Shown: in pieces, positions 54,322 through 62,337 of the stretch
Numbering within the stretch: position 1 is the first letter of the stretch
How the letters are laid out: each line of letters starts with the position of its first letter
Source of the DNA: Prostheceraeus crozeri
Taxonomy: Eukaryota; Platyhelminthes; Polycladida; Euryleptidae
Direction: 5' to 3'
Length of the DNA: 64,000 nucleotides
NCBI GenBank assembly: GCA_907163375.1
Contig: CAJQUW010000503.1
Coordinates: 248,001 to 312,000 of the forward strand
The notes under the pieces: generated by a model
Databases searched by the model: none
What the model was told of the DNA's origin: nothing
Seen by the model: the letters and a program-made list of their open reading frames with translations, nothing else
Made by a program: the position numbers and the translations under genes

Positions 54322-56364
54322 AAATACCTCCGTAATATTGGTAGCAAGATGTTACAAAATGGAGATTCCTAATGTCTTATATTTGCTGAAATTCTTCCAC
54401 CTTTAACAGATTTTCTAATATAGTTTCTAGTCCATAAATCAGTATGTGAGTGTATAAGTGTATTGTCATCTTGTACGTTCTTCATCCAACCGTTAAAGGT
54501 TAAAGCAGAAGATGTTAAATTAGTAGTTATATCTTCACCAATTAATTCTTGCATTACTTGATTATACTTGTAGATACAAAATGCTAATGAAAGAACATCG
54601 TTAATTAAATACGGTTTCCATTCATGTTCTTTTTTCTGATAATTGTCATGTGTAATTTCGACAATTTCATAATTTAATTTACACATATTGGTAGGGGTTT
54701 TAAAATTCTCGCACCATTTGGAAAGACTTGTTTTCACGTGTTGATAGCTACATTTCATTACAATAGTTTGTAAAGGTTTGCTTGGTTTTATGTTACGTTT
54801 TGTAGAGACACCTAGTTGCTTAGATCTAGAGGAACGTTGGATATACTTACTAACACTTTCAGTTGTATAAGGATTTTGTAAAGAAGCAGTGAGTATTCCT
54901 CTTGATGTTTTAAGCGGTGGTTTATTTAATTTAAAATTAGATTTGAGTGGAAAATATGCATCGAATCCTGATGAATTATGTGATATTAAAGTTACTTTCG
55001 AATGATTAAAAGAACCAAGGTTTTTGAAAAATTGATGTATCGGACATACGTCCTCTGGGTTTCCCCCGAACGGACATTCATCTTGTTTCCTAATAAAGAT
55101 TTGCACACAATGTTGAAGTTTGTTAAGTTCTGCTCCAGTTAAGTTGTTGTATTCACTTATCTGTTTCTTAAGTTCTTTAATTTCCGCTGGATCTTGACTC
55201 TTTTTTAATTTCATCATGTCACATAATAAACGTTTGTCCACTTCTGACAATCTCCGTTTCGGTAAGCAACACATGAATTTATTGAAATTGATAGCGCCTA
55301 AAGCATAAGGAATAGGATGAGCTGTTGGACAGCGAGGATCTGGATAAGTTTCGAGATCCCATATATATGTTGAACCATAGTCAATTGGTTTCTTTGTTAT
55401 GGTCTTATACGGAAGTGTTGTTAGATTTTCATCAGTAACAGTTTTATATATTGGTTTGAAATTATTTTTAATTTCTCTAATAGCTTCTCTTTTGTAGAAC
55501 TTATTTATTAAACAGTAGTGTCCTATTGATGAACCTTCGTAAGAATAATTGTAATAAACGTAATTATGCGACGTTGTAATACCTCTAGGATTTAAATGAC
55601 GATTAGTACGGCTGAAATACTGAACACATTCTCCAAAGTATTTATTGAATTGAGAAAACCTGCAGTTTGTCATTACTCCTGTTCTAGATGTAGCTTTCTC
55701 TTTATATAAAAAGTCATTAAACATCTCGAACATAATTTTAGCTTGTTCTTGATTGAACCCACGTAAGGCGTTATAACATTTTATGAAGCAGAAATCTTCA
55801 GAAGGAATGTAACAATATTGACCGATGTATTCTTTGATTCTATATTTCATATTAATACCAGCGCCTCTATGTGATCTTTGTACTAGTTTCATACCAAAAT
55901 CTTTGTATTTGATACTACCTGTAAAAACCCATTCATTGGTATCTGATTTGTGATCTAGATTACGAAGCCATGTTTCAAATGAATTTTTATTATAAAATGT
56001 AGCATAAAAGTTTGGTATTGTGGTTCCATCTTCTTTGTTTATTACACCCAATAAATTTAAAACTTTCCCATTGCGTAACAGCTCACGTATATCATTTACT
56101 ACATTAGTAAAAAGTTCATTTTCATACGTGATGACGATCGGATTAAACAGATTCAATAGATCATCGCCAAGTCTATCATCAGAGAATATGTCACTAATTG
56201 GTGTGGCTGATGTTTCCTTTGTTCTACGGTTCTGTTTTTTAATATTACGTCTAATACTACGCCTAGTACGTTTCTGTTTTTTAATACGTCTACTACGTTT
56301 AATTTGTGCATCAAATTCATCAATTTGTTTCTTGATGAATTCGTCAATCGCGTGTTCTGGTCCT

Positions 56365-56742
56365 TTAACATTTTCCATTATTTACGTTTTTTAATAAAAA
56401 AGTTATGTTTTTCACGTATACAGGAATATTTAGTTGTGCTAATGTTTCTAAATCATAAACAGTCAAATGTTCTTTATTAACCAACCACCATAAATTAGTA
56501 TACGCTAAAAATACTCTGAAACTTCGCAGACAAAGGGGGAAGTCTTTTGTTTTCGCGTAACTTCTTATACCGTGTTTTATTTTATAGTCTTTCACGAATT
56601 GCATATATTGACGATGGTAATGAAATTTAACTTCATGTTTCGGGGTGAGAGGGTTTGTAGGATGACGATAATTTTTTAAAACTGGTACGTATTCTATTTT
56701 ATAGGCCTTTGTCCTCTGAGTTTCACTCACCTCATTAATCAT
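56365..56742 (-). CDS. Polinton 2 small protein between ATPase 2 and polymerase
   Basis: 125 residues from the ATG at 56742 (MINEVSETQRTKAYK...), overlapping the polymerase start region by a few bases and following ATPase 2 closely. Basic and aromatic-rich (KFHYHRQYMQF, LAYTNLWWLV). No family recognised. Its tight position in the minus-strand run suggests a replication or packaging partner, by context only. Confidence 0.5.
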   Translation of the reverse strand: MINEVSETQRTKAYKIEYVPVLKNYRHPTNPLTPKHEVKFHYHRQYMQFVKDYKIKHGIRSYAKTKDFPLCLRSFRVFLAYTNLWWLVNKEHLTVYDLETLAQLNIPVYVKNITFLLKNVNNGKC

Positions 56743-56756
56743 TTTCAAAACAAAAA

Positions 56757-57968
56757 TCACATTTTATTTACTTCCTCTATTATTGGACGCATAGCACTTA
56801 ATGTATTTTTGGCATCAGAGACTAGAGGTTGTACATTCTTTAATACATCACGGAGATCATTAATTCCTGTTCTAATAACATCTAGAGTATCTCTACTCTC
56901 TAATCGTTTCGGGGTTGGTATCTTTAGTACATTATTTAAATAATGATCGAAATAGAAATAAAATGTTTCAGGTATGATAGTTAGTGGCTCAAGTGATTCG
57001 TTCTCTAGAAAGATAGTTATTTCTTTTATGTTATGCGGTGATAAATTCTTAGCTCCTACGTATGTAGTTATATTAAAATCAGAAGAATTATTATATAAGT
57101 CATGTTCGGTGTCTAATAGAATATTAAGTTCTTTATCATATACTTGCATTTTATTCAAAATTGTATCAACACGTATTATACCGTATTTAACATGCGCATA
57201 TTTTGCTAAAGGTAAAGTTAGTTTATAATTCTTTTTAATGTCCTCAAAGAATGCAATATTATTTTGTGTAGTAGTATAAAATGTTTCTACATTTTCTCGA
57301 ATCTTATTATCCACATCACAAGCTTTATGAGCTAAAACTATTATCTGTATATTATGGTGACGACCTTTTGTAAATATTTCAGATATGTTTTTCTGTTTAA
57401 CTAAACTAATTACATCATCTAATACTAGTAAAGACTTTTGTGCATATGTTCCAGCAAAAGTTTCCATATCTTCTAACATACATAAATCATGTTCGTTATA
57501 AACATTAGAAAACTCTGGCCATTCAGCTTCCTGTAGACAAAACACATGTACGTTTGTTTCATCAGGATAATGTTCATTTATATACTTTCTAAGAAACGTA
57601 GTCTTTCCACTTGCAGTCTTGCCATAAACTATAAAATGTAAGTTTTCTTGTGTAGTACGTCCTTTCTGTTTATTCATTTGGCGCGCAGGTGATTTCCAAC
57701 CTTTAAAAGTTTTAGTTTGGTCTTTATAGAACGTAACCTTCATTTGTTCTGGGGTTTGTAAGAAACCTAACCAATTTACAAAACTATAAGCAAGATAAAT
57801 TATGACACATATGATAATAATTTTAACACAATGAAATTTTAGAAACCCAAAGAATTTTCCAAGATCTGAATTCTCTGAAAATAAAGTTTTTTCATTAGAT
57901 GGACGGTACTGATTAACTAAAGGCAGTGGCTTGGGCAACACAGTGTACGCATTATCTCGAAGATTCAT
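56757..57968 (-). CDS. Polinton 2 second FtsK/HerA-type ATPase with membrane anchor
   Basis: 403 residues from the ATG at 57968 (MNLRDNAYTVL); the frame is open further upstream. A single hydrophobic helix (VKIIIICVIIYLAYSFV, about residues 48-68) precedes the ATPase domain: Walker A YGKTASGKTT, Walker B SLLVLDDVISL, then FTKGRHHNIQIIVLAHKA, the same TRGRH...Q-type region as in packaging ATPases. The C-terminus is helical (DVIRTGINDLRDVLKNVQP). Frame intact. Thus the element carries two ATPases of the same superfamily, this one in the foreign middle block. It could be the original packaging motor that arrived with the second polymerase; an N-terminal anchor would place it at a membrane, like FtsK or phage P9-type enzymes. 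Confidence 0.75.
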   Translation of the reverse strand: MNLRDNAYTVLPKPLPLVNQYRPSNEKTLFSENSDLGKFFGFLKFHCVKIIIICVIIYLAYSFVNWLGFLQTPEQMKVTFYKDQTKTFKGWKSPARQMNKQKGRTTQENLHFIVYGKTASGKTTFLRKYINEHYPDETNVHVFCLQEAEWPEFSNVYNEHDLCMLEDMETFAGTYAQKSLLVLDDVISLVKQKNISEIFTKGRHHNIQIIVLAHKACDVDNKIRENVETFYTTTQNNIAFFEDIKKNYKLTLPLAKYAHVKYGIIRVDTILNKMQVYDKELNILLDTEHDLYNNSSDFNITTYVGAKNLSPHNIKEITIFLENESLEPLTIIPETFYFYFDHYLNNVLKIPTPKRLESRDTLDVIRTGINDLRDVLKNVQPLVSDAKNTLSAMRPIIEEVNKM

Positions 57969-58089
57969 ATAATCTAGACCCACACGAACACCTACGTCCG
58001 GGGCCCAAAACGAAGACGTAACCACTCACCCGGGCTTATGGAGGGCTCTAAACTAGCACAGACACAAAGTTACTTTCCCACACCCAAAG

Positions 58090-58909
58090 TTACTTTCCCG
58101 CACCCAAAGTTACTTTTCCCACACAAGTAACTGAATGTCGTTGGTAGCTTTTCTTCAATAAAACTGTGTTACAGCTGGGGCATCTTACTTGTACCTTTAA
58201 ACAATCTTTACATTGGTACTTACTTGCATAAAATTCTGATTTCAGTTTGATCTCCCCACACTTATTACACTTTCGTGTGTTAACAGAACATGCATTGTAA
58301 TGATTTTTAAACCTCTGACTAGTGAAAAAATTATTACAACACGTGCATTGTCTATCTTTTATTATAGCCCGTGGCGGTAATTGACATGTCCTTAGGTGAC
58401 GAGCGAAATTCTTCGAGGTTATACTTTTTCCACAGTCATTACATGTCTTTCTCTTCTTGGCTTGTGTTACATTCTGTTGTACTGGCTCTCCATGTAGGGG
58501 GGTGCACTGGCTGGCCATGTGGGGGGTGCACTGGCTGGCCATGTGGGGGGTGCACTGGCTGTCCATGTAAGGGGTGTGCTTGCTGTCCATGTAGGGGGTG
58601 TGCTTGCTGTCCAGGGTGCACTGGCTGTCCATGTAGGGGGTGTACTGGGTGTACTTGCTGTACTGAGTGTACTGCCTGTTCATGCCCCTGTTCATGGACT
58701 GGGTGTGCTTGCTGTACTGAGTGTACTGCCTGTTCATGCCCCAGCTGTTCATGGACTGGGTGTGCTTGCCGTACTGAGTATAGTGGCTGTACTGGGTGCA
58801 CTGTCGCATGAACTACTTTCATATGTTTATTTAATAATGGTTTATTACGAAAAGATAAATTACAGATTTCGCATAGAACCTTGGTTCCGCCAACTTTGTT
58901 GGATAACAT
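58090..58909 (-). pseudogene. Polinton 2 multi-zinc-finger gene with internal minisatellite (broken)
   Basis: The N-terminal part has a C2H2 finger (CEICNLSFRNKPLLNKHMKVVH). The middle (about 58480-58800) is a minisatellite of TACTGGGTGTACTTGC- and GGTGCACTGGCTGGCC-like units that codes for low-complexity repeats in any frame. The C-terminal part has CNDCGK...H..TC, CTCCNNFF...H...C, CNKCGE...CKDC and CPSCN...H..TC fingers. About one break. A nucleic-acid-binding role is likely from the fingers. The gene is at the right border of the exchanged block. Confidence 0.65.
58876..58902. repeat. Hairpin pair at the right border of the exchanged block
   Basis: GAACCTTGGTTC (5-bp stem, 2-nt loop) and CCAACTTTGTTGG (5-bp stem, TTT loop), two bases apart, like the double-hairpin cassettes of Polinton 1. 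Homology with Polinton 1 resumes 40 bp further on, at the fibre gene ATG. Confidence 0.85.
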
Positions 58910-58940
58910 ATTTTTAGCAGAAAAAAATAATCTAGAAAAA

Positions 58941-59784
58941 ATGATGTTAACAAATGTTGGCGGGTGTGCTTACATTCCGAATAATCAAGAATCAGAAATA
59001 GAACTAGACAACTATATCATGAAAACTGGAGACGTTCTAACAGGACCGTTACATCTTTCTATTCTTCCACAACAAAGTACTGAGTTAGCAAATAAAGAAT
59101 ATGTTGATAAACAGTTCGATAGAATTGTGGCACTGCTGTCTCCACTAATGAAAGAAACCAAGCTTCTAAAGCAGAATGATGAAAGACTGCAAGAAAAGCT
59201 AACAGACCTAAGTAGCAAACATGGAAATATAGAAGCAGATATATCAAAACTTCATAAAAAAATAACAGAACATTCAAAACTTGTAATCCTGTTATCACTA
59301 AATTTAAAGTCTGCCATTGCAAAGAATACAAATCAAAATAAACAACTGAAAGAAGAGTTAGAAAAAGTTAGCGAAAAGAATCGAAAATTATTACAACACT
59401 TTCAACAGCTGCAAACCACATTCCAAAAAAGTGTTGATGAATTAAGTAGCCAAATCACACAACAAGCAAAGCACATAAACAGAATGATAAATGAAGTTAA
59501 AGCACTTAAACAAAAGGTTAGTGAATTGAAGACCCTTAAAACGAATTTAGAACATGATTCTAAAGGAATTCTAAAATTCTAAAGGAAATAAGGAACAGTT
59601 GAATGCTATTAAAGTTCAATTGGCTGCTCTTAAAACAGAAGTAAAGAAAAGTGAGAAAAAATTAGAAGTAAATGAAAAAGAAATTAAAGTACATCACACG
59701 CTGCTTGACGCAATAGATAACGTGCAGCGGAAAATTAATAAAGTTATCGCGAAGCTGTTGTCCATTCACAAACGTAAATCTTAA
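58941..59784 (+). pseudogene. Polinton 2 fibre-like coiled-coil protein (broken once)
   Basis: N-terminal NVGGCAYIPNN, then KTGDVLTGPLHLSILP and ELANKEYVDKQ, an excellent fit to the phage tail-fibre signature (GD.MTGPL...A.K.YVD). About 200 residues of coiled coil follow, ending in VIAKLLSIHKRKS. Likely trimeric spike or fibre; the role is inferred. About one break. Confidence 0.65.
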
Positions 59785-59846
59785 TAGAATTTAGCCGTCC
59801 ACAAACGTAAATATTTTTCACAAAAGTCAAATTTAAGCTTAAAAAA

Positions 59847-60281
59847 ATGCCTATAATTTATAAACACAATCTTAAACATTTTGCTTCAAATAATAAAATT
59901 GCTCATGAACCATCTCTGAAACCTGTGTACCATTATGATAGTGTAGAAACTGTTCAAACAGAAGGAGCTGGCATCTTTTCTGGTATCGGCAGTATCGTTA
60001 ACTTGATTAAAAATAATAAAGATTTGATTTCATCTGTTGCTAAAGGAGCAGCTGCTATAGGTAGTACAGCTAGTGCAATGTCGAATGCTGTTAAGTCACA
60101 AAACGAATTAAAACAACTAGAAGCTATTCGCAAACTTAGAAATGATGCAAAAGAAATGCAAAAAGACAAAAAGCTCTCAGAGGAAACAAAAAACAAAATT
60201 GCCAAATTAGCGAAGACGGAAAGTAAACATGATGAAAAAACAATTGAAGAAATGAGAGGAAATGGTCTAGCAAAATTCTAG
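59847..60281 (+). CDS. Polinton 2 pVI-like minor virion protein
   Basis: 144 residues, intact. IYKHNLKHFAS at the N-terminus, EGAGIFSGIGSIVNLIKNNKDL, Ala/Gly-rich helix, coiled coil with KSQNELKQLEAIRKLRND, and C-terminal EEMRGNGLAKF, where MRGNG fits the adenain site (M/I/L)xGx-G. Compared with the Polinton 1 copy it lacks the hairpin-bearing inserts and so shows the uninterrupted form. Followed by three tandem TAGCAAAATTC units. Confidence 0.7.
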   Translation: MPIIYKHNLKHFASNNKIAHEPSLKPVYHYDSVETVQTEGAGIFSGIGSIVNLIKNNKDLISSVAKGAAAIGSTASAMSNAVKSQNELKQLEAIRKLRNDAKEMQKDKKLSEETKNKIAKLAKTESKHDEKTIEEMRGNGLAKF

Positions 60282-60341
60282 TAGCAAAATTCTAGTAGCA
60301 AAATTCTAGTACCAAACTGATTTTTTCTAATAAAAAATATA

Positions 60342-61676
60342 ATGGCAACTCTGATTGAAAGCAAATTTAGATTAGACGATCCCCCGTTCGTTAGTTACAA
60401 TCAAAAAAAGAATGACTATATAAGAATTGCTATGAACCCCGGTTCTTCAGGTAGAGTGAATACTGGAGGTGATTTAATTTTTGAAGTTGACAATCAACAA
60501 AGTTATTTATATTTACCCGATTCATTTTTACACTGTGAATATTCTCTATATTCAGATGCTGATTTTACAACACCATTACCTGCTACGGATAATATTACAT
60601 TAGAAAACAATTTCTTCCCAAGATTATTCACACAAATGCGTTTAGATGTTGCAACACAAAATATAGAAACCATAAGTGATTCACCTGGTATTATTGATTC
60701 AATGCTTCGATTTGTTACAATAGGTGAAAATACTAAAATGCATGAAATCGAAGGTTGGTTTCCTGATAACCATACCGGCATACTTAAAGATGATTTAACT
60801 CACACTGGAACAGATGCAGCAGGAATTGCGAAAGATATAGAAAACATAGTGAAACAGTTAAATAGTACACAAAATAGCTCATATCAGAAAAGACGTAATT
60901 TTAATAATAAAAGTAAACAAACTGTTGATTGGTCATTGTCTCCATTATTCGGTTATTTGGATTACACTAAAATATCATGTCAATTGAAATTCAAACTCAT
61001 AGTTCATCGTACTTTAAATAATGAAGCAATATTTTATCGAAAGGCTGGGAAGAAAGCATACCTAAGAATTGATAGACTTGAATGGTGGGTAAAACATATT
61101 ACTCCTAGTTTAGAGGTTGAAACAGCTATTGCGAAAAGATTAAATACGAACAAACCAATTCCAGTAAGTTTTTTGAAGCGTACTGCGAGCTCTGTCACTT
61201 TTACTGAACAAAGATTTAACTGGCATTTCACAAGGACATCAAATACTCCAAGATATTTTTTACTCACTTTTCAAAAGAATGAAACACCTAGTTTTGATAA
61301 GAACAATAGTCTTTTCCATATTAATTCAATTCGAAGTTTACAAATTTCATTAAATCAAACACGTTATCCTATTGATCCATTGAGATTTGATAACACCAAT
61401 AATCAGTTTATGGAAGGATATGACGCTTATAGAAATTTGTGTCGAGAATTTGGAGTAGAAGCACAATTAACTCCTGTAGATTTGAAGAATTTATATCCTG
61501 TTTTATGTTTCGATTTAAGTGCAAAATCGGAAGATATTATTAAGAATGGTTGTGATGTGGCAATTAATATTGAAAAAACAAATTCCACAACCTCATTGAT
61601 GGCTTATGGTTTATTGCTAGAAGACGCCGAATATTCTATTGAAATTCTTAATGGAAAGATGGTTAGGATCGGCTAA
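60342..61676 (+). CDS. Polinton 2 major capsid protein (double jelly roll)
   Basis: 444 residues, intact, clearly homologous throughout to 36261-37595. Landmarks TGGDLIFEVDNQQSYLYLP, LENNFFPRLFTQMRLD, LSPLFGYLDY, IDRLEWWVKHITP, FNWHFTRTSNTPRYFLLTF and LCFDLSAKSEDI are in the same positions. Substitutions are mostly conservative, which suggests the gene was under selection for much of the time since the two elements separated. The stop codon lies inside GGCTAAAGCC of the following hairpin cluster, as in Polinton 1. Confidence 0.9.
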   Translation: MATLIESKFRLDDPPFVSYNQKKNDYIRIAMNPGSSGRVNTGGDLIFEVDNQQSYLYLPDSFLHCEYSLYSDADFTTPLPATDNITLENNFFPRLFTQMRLDVATQNIETISDSPGIIDSMLRFVTIGENTKMHEIEGWFPDNHTGILKDDLTHTGTDAAGIAKDIENIVKQLNSTQNSSYQKRRNFNNKSKQTVDWSLSPLFGYLDYTKISCQLKFKLIVHRTLNNEAIFYRKAGKKAYLRIDRLEWWVKHITPSLEVETAIAKRLNTNKPIPVSFLKRTASSVTFTEQRFNWHFTRTSNTPRYFLLTFQKNETPSFDKNNSLFHINSIRSLQISLNQTRYPIDPLRFDNTNNQFMEGYDAYRNLCREFGVEAQLTPVDLKNLYPVLCFDLSAKSEDIIKNGCDVAINIEKTNSTTSLMAYGLLLEDAEYSIEILNGKMVRIG

Positions 61677-61817
61677 AGCCAGAGGAGCTTCGTTCCGATA
61701 GGTTAGTAACCTTAGGACCTCCGATCGGCTAAAGCCAGAGGAGCTTCGCTCCGATAGGTTAGTAACCTTAGGTCCGATAGGCTAAAGCCTCTGAACAAAA
61801 GTGATCGGCTAAGCCCA
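61671..61817 (+). repeat. Mini-hairpin cluster (Polinton 2)
   Basis: At least seven hairpin phrases (GGCTAAAGCC three times, GGAGCTTCGCTCC and a variant, GGTTAGTAACC twice), partly as two tandem composite units. Same location, 3' of the major capsid gene, as 37590-37660 in Polinton 1. Confidence 0.9.
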
Positions 61818-61841
61818 AGACTATAAATTTTTTATTAAAAA

Positions 61842-62315
61842 ATGGCGCAAGTGAATAATAAAACGGTTGAATTAAAACTACGTAACATCATTGACAAAAA
61901 TACCCCTAAAACTATTACGATTGACAAAAAGAAGTATTACATAAGTAAACCAATGATAGAGAATATCAAATTACAAGAAGAAAAGAATGGAGGGATTCTC
62001 CCATTAATACCACTAATCATAGGTGGCATAGCAGCGGCAGGAAGTGTTGCAGGTGGGACGGCTGGTATTGTCCAGGCAGTAAATAAAAATAAATCAGAGA
62101 AGGCAGCATTAGAAGAACAAAAACGCCGTAATAGGGAGTTAGAGAAAGCTGCTAGAGGTGAGGGAATAGTAGACAATTTTATTAGTAAATTAAATTTAGT
62201 TGATGAAGGGAAACGAGTTCTTAAAAATGTTTTACACAATATTGATGATTTAATTGAAATAAAAGAAACAAAAGATGGATCTGGCATATATCTAAATCCT
62301 AGTATGGTGCGATAA
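61842..62315 (+). CDS. Polinton 2 hydrophobic minor virion protein
   Basis: 157 residues, intact. A basic N-terminus (KTITIDKKKYYISKP) is followed by NGGILPLIPLIIGG and an Ala/Gly-rich hydrophobic helix, then a KNKSEKAALEEQKRRNRELEK coiled coil (as KNKSEKAALEEQ onward) and a C-terminal region ending near GIYLNPSMVR. The GG-hydrophobic layout is typical of virion proteins cleaved to release membrane-active peptides, by analogy. It lies between the major capsid and PLA2-integrase genes in both elements. Confidence 0.65.
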   Translation: MAQVNNKTVELKLRNIIDKNTPKTITIDKKKYYISKPMIENIKLQEEKNGGILPLIPLIIGGIAAAGSVAGGTAGIVQAVNKNKSEKAALEEQKRRNRELEKAARGEGIVDNFISKLNLVDEGKRVLKNVLHNIDDLIEIKETKDGSGIYLNPSMVR

Positions 62316-62337
62316 GATTTTATCTTTAAAAATCAAT

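Larger units (their letters stand above)
52854..56378 (-). pseudogene. Polinton 2 DNA polymerase B of a second lineage (broken)
   Basis: From high to low coordinates: a basic N-terminus rich in R/K, a long N-terminal domain, exo I YIWDLETYP, a Cys/His cluster with CPFGGNPEDVCPIHQF, exo II LISHNSSGFDAYF, exo III YLINDVLSL, KSVKGGR, palm motif A DFDATSLYPSAM, motif B LLMNSLYGKTVQ and motif C YTDTDSIYI. All family-B landmarks are present, but the protein lacks the SGW...IKNED..CFLWS N-terminal domain and the DHDH...YRGAAH block seen in Polinton 1, so it is a different polymerase lineage. About one break. Hairpins at 53482-53508 and 54285-54321 lie inside it. Confidence 0.85.

Noticed and set aside
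55045-55075. Additional mini-hairpin GGGTTTCCC inside the Polinton 2 polymerase
   Set aside because: Only a 3-bp stem and part of a plausible Cys/His block; kept out of the hairpin list.
58371-58917. Plus-strand Cys- and Val-rich frames of 132-146 codons
   Set aside because: Antisense translation of the minisatellite in the zinc-finger gene.
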